Part shown: positions 50,229 through 54,080 of the stretch, piece by piece
Numbering within the stretch: position 1 is the first letter of the stretch
Layout of the letters: every line of letters begins with the position of its first letter
Assembly (NCBI GenBank): GCA_003157715.1
Contig: PMKK01000315.1
Span: 1-54,080, forward strand
From: Actinomycetota bacterium
Lineage (GTDB): Bacteria > Actinomycetota > Thermoleophilia > UBA2241
Length of the DNA stretch: 54,080 bases
Direction: 5' to 3'
Translations under genes and position numbers: made by a program
The notes under the pieces: model-generated
Database searches by the model: none
What the model was told of the DNA's origin: nothing
Seen by the model: the letters and a program-made list of their open reading frames with translations, nothing else

Positions 50229-50562
50229 TCGGGCCGCCGGCGCGGGCCGCCGGCGCGGTGCGGCCGGTCGGCATCGGCGCCGCCATGCTGTAGAGTCGCG
50301 ACCGGCAACTCCGGCGTCGATCGCTCGTTCGGGCGTCGCACCGCGCGACAGCCGCCTTCGCCGTTGTGAGCGCCGGGACGTCACGCCGCACCACTGCCGA
50401 ACGCGGGCATCGCGGTGACGACGTGTGCGTTTTCCGTAACGCGTCCGCAGCAAGGAGCCGTTCGTTGACGATGGCCGAAGCACCGATCCTTCAGGTCCGC
50501 GGCAGGTGGTCAACGCTGCGCCCGGTCCCTGCGGGTTCGCGCGACCGCGAACTACGCTGACG
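50229..50562 (+). other. Intergenic region with 13-bp repeat and a possible leader ORF
   Basis: There are 334 bases. GGGCCGCCGGCGC occurs twice in tandem (50231-50243, 50244-50256) directly after the patatin stop. At 50465-50560 a short frame could encode 29-31 residues. The rest shows no gene-like signal. Confidence 0.45.
50465..50560 (+). CDS. Possible short leader peptide (29-31 residues)
   Basis: AAGGAG (50453-50458) is followed seven bases on by TTG (50465) and, in frame, ATG (50471). The frame ends TGA at 50558-50560, two bases before the next ATG. The peptide MAEAPILQVRGRWSTLRP... is not recognised. It could be a translated leader coupling expression of the next small gene, or chance. 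Confidence 0.3.
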   Translation: MTMAEAPILQVRGRWSTLRPVPAGSRDRELR

Positions 50563-50775
50563 ATGGAACGTGTGACTCTGGCGCGGGCGCTGACCTGGAA
50601 ACGGCGCCGCGTGTTCCATCGCATGTCGGCGAGCGGCGAGTTCGTGCTCGTCGAGACGATCGAGCGCAAGGGACGCCACTACCGCCTGACCCTCGAAGGC
50701 GGCCACGCCTTCCTTGTCGACCGCGATCACATTCTCTACACGCCTCCCAGGCAGGAGCAGCTGCGGCTCGAGTAG
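50563..50775 (+). CDS. Small hypothetical protein (70 residues)
   Basis: A charged 70-residue soluble protein (MERVTLARALTWKRRRVFHRMS then FVLVETIERKGRHYRLTLEGGHAFLVDRDHILYTPP). The second half looks like a small beta-barrel, and the basic first part could bind nucleic acid. I do not recognise the family. No ribosome site precedes ATG 50563, so it is translated by coupling to the short upstream frame or from a GTG at 50506. It precedes an XRE-type regulator gene. Confidence 0.5.
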   Translation: MERVTLARALTWKRRRVFHRMSASGEFVLVETIERKGRHYRLTLEGGHAFLVDRDHILYTPPRQEQLRLE

Positions 50776-51007
50776 GGAGCAGAAGCGCACGCCGGCTTTC
50801 CGCCGCCGCCGCCGACTGAAGACGAGGACGAGTCGCCACACAGGCAGTGCGACTGCGCCGCGGGCGCTGCCGGTCCAACTGGGCGAATGTCCCATATCCG
50901 GTCGTGGGGGAGAGACCGATGGTAACGGTGCAAGGACGCCAGGGGAGCGCCGGCCCGCGAGAGGCCGGTACGACACCACCGCGTCGCACGACCCCCCGGG
51001 AGGGGCC

Positions 51008-51460
51008 ATGGTCGACACGTCCACCGAGCCACCGCAGCTTCGCAAAGGCCTCCCCTACTACGTTGCCCGGCACCTGCTGCTAGAGCGGTTCCCGGTCGCG
51101 CTGAGGGGTCTCATGGAAGAGCGCCATCTCAGCTACCGTCAGCTCGCCTACATGACGCGGCTTTCGGCCGGCTACCTGAACCACCTCACCCAGGGCACAC
51201 GACCGGTGCCGACCGATCCGGTGATCCGCACGATCGCGGCGGCCTTGCGCGTGGCACCCGACTTCTTTCTCGAGTACAGGCTGCGCCAGGTCGTCGGGCT
51301 TCTCGAGGGCTCGGCTCAGCTCACCGACACGCTGTACGGCATCCTGCTGCTGCGCGCCCCCATCTCCGACGAGATGAGGGCCGTCCTCGAGAAGTCCGGT
51401 GGTGACGGCCAGGACGTCATGCCCCCAGCGGTGCCCTTGCCCCTGCGACCGGCGAAGTGA
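51008..51460 (+). CDS. XRE-family helix-turn-helix regulator
   Basis: A 150-residue protein. The XRE/Cro helix-turn-helix lies at residues about 30-85: FPVALRGLMEERHLSYRQLAYMTRLSAGYLNHLTQGTRPVPTDPVIRTIAAALRV. The C-terminal part (FFLEYRLRQVVGLLEGSAQLTDTLYGILLLRAPISDEM) is probably a dimerisation or sensor helix pair. ATG 51008 follows GGGAGGGG. The target is unknown. The gene ends in a tandem triplication that includes its stop codon. Confidence 0.8.
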   Translation: MVDTSTEPPQLRKGLPYYVARHLLLERFPVALRGLMEERHLSYRQLAYMTRLSAGYLNHLTQGTRPVPTDPVIRTIAAALRVAPDFFLEYRLRQVVGLLEGSAQLTDTLYGILLLRAPISDEMRAVLEKSGGDGQDVMPPAVPLPLRPAK

Positions 51461-51501
51461 CACCGCGGCTCGCGAAGTGAGAACCGCCTCTCGCGAGGTG
51501 A
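51451..51501. repeat. About 20-bp tandem triplication across the XRE stop codon
   Basis: GCGAAGTGA at 51452-51460 (last codons and stop), GCGAAGTGA at 51472-51480 and GCGAGGTGA at 51493-51501, with diverged ACCGC-containing spacers of similar sequence between. The stops at 51458, 51478 and 51499 lie in frames 0, 2 and 2 relative to the gene. Confidence 0.75.
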
Positions 51502-51649
51502 CGCCGACTGGGCACTCCACGGCCGTTTACCGGAGCTCGACGCTCCATTCCGGCCCTGGCACGTCGCCAGGCCGGGAGACACAAGCCCCTCTGAACCGTT
51601 GACCCCGCCCGGTACGGTGACGTAGAAGAACCTCTGAGGGGGTACCGGC

Positions 51650-52135
51650 GTGTCCAAGCCAAGTGCCGTACAGTTGTTCGAGCACGGCGACATCCGTGGT
51701 CTGATCGAGGCGCTCGATGTCGCAGACGTTGCCGACCTGCGCGCCAACGACGCCAGAGTGGCGCTGTCGCTCATCGGCGAACCGGCGATCCCGCTTCTTC
51801 TGCGCGAGATCAGCAGACCCGCCGGCCCTGCCGGCTACTACACGCGCACGAGCTTCAAATGCCATCGCGCGAGGATCGCCATGGCGGGCATCGGCGAGCC
51901 CGCCGTGCCCTATCTCATGGAAGCCATACGACACGGCGACGCGCGCCTCGCGGAGGCCGCCGCGGAGTGTCTCGAGGCGATCGAGGAGGGCGGTGTCATC
52001 CTCTCTGACGGCGACGCACCGATGAAGCCGATCCTGATCGCCTATCCCGACGACGTGAAGTCCGCCTTTGAATGCAAGCTCGGCCGCCCTCTCGCCGTCA
52101 GAAGCCTGTGGCAGACGGGACCGAACGGCAACTAA
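51650..52135 (+). CDS. HEAT-repeat-like small protein
   Basis: A 161-residue protein. Residues 10-115 show two or three HEAT-type helical pairs (GLIEALDVADVADLRANDARVALSLIGEPAIPLLLREI and IAMAGIGEPAVPYLMEAIRHGDARLAEAAAECLEAI), a fold used for protein binding or lyase scaffolds. The terminal part is not recognised. The start is GTG 51650 with a GGGGG ribosome-like stretch upstream. TTGACC at about 51599 could be a weak -35. Its stop codon lies in a 17-bp triplication. Confidence 0.65.
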   Translation: MSKPSAVQLFEHGDIRGLIEALDVADVADLRANDARVALSLIGEPAIPLLLREISRPAGPAGYYTRTSFKCHRARIAMAGIGEPAVPYLMEAIRHGDARLAEAAAECLEAIEEGGVILSDGDAPMKPILIAYPDDVKSAFECKLGRPLAVRSLWQTGPNGN

Positions 52136-52171
52136 GGCCGAACGGCGACTAAGGCCGAACGGCGACTGACC
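52121..52171. repeat. 17-bp tandem triplication placing stops in three frames
   Basis: CCGAACGGCAACTAAGG, CCGAACGGCGACTAAGG and CCGAACGGCGACTGACC follow each other exactly. The first contains the TAA stop of the HEAT-type gene (52133-52135); TAA (52150) and TGA (52167) in the other copies fall in the other two frames. Confidence 0.88.
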
Positions 52172-52253
52172 CGGCCCGCCGTCACGATGTCCGCGTTCGC
52201 GGCGAGGCGCTTTCGGGCCGCGAGGTGACGGAGCGCGACGGGAGGGGGCCAGA

Positions 52254-53804
52254 CTAGGGCTCCGAGCCGGGATCGGGCGCCGGCTGAGACGTCCGGGACG
52301 GCAGGCACGCCAGCACGAGGACCGCGCCGCCGAGCGCCACGCCGGCGCCGACGCCCATCGCCATCTCGCTGCCGCTCATGAACGCGCCGCGCGCCGCGTG
52401 CGCCAGCAGGGCGCCGGTGACGCCCCCGGCGGCTTTTGCCACGGCGAGGGCGCCGCCGAGCGAACCAAGGATCGTGTGCGAGATAGCGGCCGGCACGTGC
52501 CGGCCGGCCAGCGCCGCGGTCATGTGGTCCTGATAGCGGGTCGACATCACGCTGCCGATCACGGCGACTCCGAGCGCGCCTCCGACCTGAAGGGCCACGG
52601 CATTGGAGGCCGACCCGACCCCGGAGTCGCCGTAAGGGACAGAACCCACGACGGAGTTCGTCGCCGTCGGCAGCAGCAGGCCGGCCCCGAGACCGATCAG
52701 CAGCATGCCGGGCACTATGTCGCCGTAGGTCGCGGCCGGCCCCGACACGGCTGAGACCTGCAACAGACCAGCGGCGATCGCCGCCAGGCCGGTGGCGACA
52801 GTCAACTTGATCCCGATGAAGCGAGCGACGAGCGACGACAGTGGCGCGCTCACCGCCAGCAGGGCGGCGATCGGCAGAATGCGCAGCCCGGCCTGCAGGG
52901 GCGAGTAGCCGAGGTCGAACTGCAGAAACTGCGTCTGTAGAAACAGCGCCCCGAGAAGTCCGAATGTCCCCAGGCCCTCTGCCGCCGCGGCCACGGAGAA
53001 CCGTCGCTCGGAGAAGAACCCCAGTTGCAGCATGGGGTGGCGGCTGTGCGCCTCCCAGGCGACAAAGGCACCCAGGACAGCGATGCTGGCGAGTCCGACC
53101 GCCACCACCTCTCCCGACGTCCAGCCTGCGGTCGGAGCTTCGATGATCGCCCAGAGCAGTAAGCCCAGGCCGGTGATCGACAGGAGTGCTCCGCCCGGAT
53201 CGGGGCGGTCGGCGGAGGGGTTCTTCGAACCGGGCACGAGCACCAGGGCTCCGATCAACCCGGCGATCGCGATCGGCACGTTGACCATGAAGACGGAACC
53301 CCACCAGAATCTGGCAAGCAGCAGGCCGCCGGCGATCGGGCCGATGGCGATGCCGAGTCCGATGGTGCCGCCCCAGCCGCCAATGGCCCGGGCCCGTTCT
53401 CTGGGATCGCGAAAGAGGTCATTGATGATCGACAGGGACGAGGGGATCGTCAGTGCCGCGCCCGCGCCCATGACGGCGCGCCAGGCGATCAACAGGTGTA
53501 CCGAACCCGAGAAGGCGGCGCCGATCGAACCTCCGGCGAAGACCAGCAGGCCGGCGAGAAACAGGCGCCTGCGTCCGAGCCGATCGGCCAGACTGCCGCC
53601 GACGAGCAGCAGCCCCGCGAAGACCATCGCATAGGAGTCGACGATCCACTGCAGCTCGCTGGACGTGGCGTGCAGTTCGCGCACGAGAACGGGGAGAGCC
53701 ACGTTGAGGATGGTGTTGTCCACGTTGATGATCAGGGCCGCGACGCACACGACGAGCAATGCCGCCCACCGGTGAGCGCCAGGCTCTCCACGCCGCTGTG
53801 CCAT
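52254..53804 (-). CDS. MFS drug exporter, DHA2 family (14 helices, EmrB/QacA type)
   Basis: A 516-residue membrane protein. Motifs D1 (NVDNTILNVALPVL), A (GGSLADRLGRRRLFLAG), B (AWRAVMGAGAALTIPSSLSIINDLF) and C (GGTIGLGIAIGPIAGGLL) of the drug:H+ antiporter-2 family are all present, and fourteen hydrophobic segments can be counted. It exports hydrophobic or cationic compounds with proton exchange. ATG 53802-53804 follows AAGGAGG; the frame is open further upstream across the operator and should not be used. It is divergent from a TetR gene with two ATACT-N4-AGTAT sites between. Confidence 0.92.
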   Translation of the reverse strand: MAQRRGEPGAHRWAALLVVCVAALIINVDNTILNVALPVLVRELHATSSELQWIVDSYAMVFAGLLLVGGSLADRLGRRRLFLAGLLVFAGGSIGAAFSGSVHLLIAWRAVMGAGAALTIPSSLSIINDLFRDPRERARAIGGWGGTIGLGIAIGPIAGGLLLARFWWGSVFMVNVPIAIAGLIGALVLVPGSKNPSADRPDPGGALLSITGLGLLLWAIIEAPTAGWTSGEVVAVGLASIAVLGAFVAWEAHSRHPMLQLGFFSERRFSVAAAAEGLGTFGLLGALFLQTQFLQFDLGYSPLQAGLRILPIAALLAVSAPLSSLVARFIGIKLTVATGLAAIAAGLLQVSAVSGPAATYGDIVPGMLLIGLGAGLLLPTATNSVVGSVPYGDSGVGSASNAVALQVGGALGVAVIGSVMSTRYQDHMTAALAGRHVPAAISHTILGSLGGALAVAKAAGGVTGALLAHAARGAFMSGSEMAMGVGAGVALGGAVLVLACLPSRTSQPAPDPGSEP

Positions 53805-53823
53805 CGTTCCTCCTTGGCGGTCG

Positions 53824-53854
53824 ATACTCATCAGTATCGGATACTCGGGAGTAT
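53824..53854. promoter_or_regulatory. Double TetR-type operator, ATACT-N4-AGTAT twice
   Basis: Perfect 14-bp palindromes ATACTCATCAGTAT (53824-53837) and ATACTCGGGAGTAT (53841-53854) with 17 bp between centres. They lie between the divergent exporter and TetR starts, close to the exporter's own start, so a repressor here would control both. Confidence 0.75.
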
Positions 53855-53895
53855 GATGTAGCGAAACGGGTCGGTCAAGGGAGGCGTCGCTCAGC

Positions 53896-54080
53896 ATGGC
53901 GACCAACGTGCGGGTACCGCGGCCGCGCCGCGATGAGGTCCGCTCACGAATACTGGCGGCCGCCGCCGAGGTGTTCGCGCGGCGCGGCTTCTCTGTGGCG
54001 ACCATCGACGAGGTCGCCGCCGCGGCAGGCTTTACCAAGGGTGCCGTCTACTCGAACTTCGCCAGCAAGGACGAGCTGTT
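53896..54080 (+). CDS. TetR-family regulator, 3' end outside window
   Basis: The first 61 codons only. They encode a TetR DNA-binding domain: DEVRSRILAAAAEVFARRGFSVATIDEVAAAAGFTKGAVYSNFASKDEL, with the recognition helix FTKGAVYSNF of AcrR-like repressors. It is divergent from a DHA2 exporter across two perfect palindromes, so it is the likely repressor of that pump and of itself. ATG 53896 has GGGAGG about 11 bases upstream. Confidence 0.88.
   Translation, partial: MATNVRVPRPRRDEVRSRILAAAAEVFARRGFSVATIDEVAAAAGFTKGAVYSNFASKDEL

Overview
The window is high-GC bacterial DNA (roughly two thirds G+C by eye). Starts are ATG, GTG or occasionally TTG, usually 4-10 bases after an AGGAGG-type ribosome binding site. 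The envelope genes (NlpC/P60 hydrolase with coiled coil, MMPL transporter, secreted RCC1, Ycf48 and carboxypeptidase-regulatory repeat proteins, no outer-membrane proteins) suggest a monoderm, most likely an actinobacterial lineage. RACo, the agmatine deiminase pathway and a fructosamine pathway fit an organism living partly on amines and amino-acid conjugates. The taxonomic call is inference; no rRNA or tRNA gene was found.

Layout. 1-3.7 kb: C-terminus of an MreB-like gene, then on the minus strand a GH18 hydrolase, a RACo-type corrinoid activator and a small zinc-ribbon protein. 3.9-10.0 kb: a LacI regulator divergent from a fructosamine (Amadori product) operon, frlD (kinase), frlB (deglycase), a membrane-anchored family 5 binding protein and frlC (epimerase), with two identical operator-like sites around the promoter. 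10.0-13.2 kb: a decayed copy of a MerR 5' end, an Lrp/AsnC regulator, an FAD amine oxidase behind a nested palindrome, and the intact MerR gene. 13.2-26.1 kb: a block of exported proteins: two paralogous M28 peptidases, a Ycf48-repeat/amidase fusion, an RCC1 protein, an S55-type protease and a carboxypeptidase-regulatory repeat protein. 26.3-30.4 kb: MMPL transporter and TetR behind a large dyad, then an NlpC/P60 hydrolase.

30.5-36.6 kb: a ROK repressor divergent from a SIS-domain protein, a BadF-type sugar kinase and a complete polar amino acid ABC transporter. Its logic resembles a second sugar-amino-acid conjugate pathway. 36.7-42.4 kb: a complete agmatine deiminase operon (carbamoyltransferase, antiporter, carbamate kinase, agmatine deiminase) divergent from a TetR gene, with a perfect 20-bp palindrome between them. 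42.5-54.1 kb: DeoR regulator, GFA-type zinc protein, DUF2284 protein, MoxR/VWA pair, PPOX-like, CMD-like and flavodoxin-fold proteins, a QueG-like iron-sulfur protein, a patatin, small regulators, and an MFS exporter divergent from a truncated TetR gene.

Metabolic picture (inference): the frl operon and the 31.8-36.6 kb cluster would import and split glycated amino acids or related conjugates, the FAD oxidase could oxidise a released amine, and the agu operon would make ATP from agmatine. The most unusual sequence pattern is short tandem repeats laid across the stop codons of several unrelated genes; in two cases they place a stop in all three frames. The other notable items are the second, unassigned SIS/kinase/ABC module and a set of clean palindromic operators.
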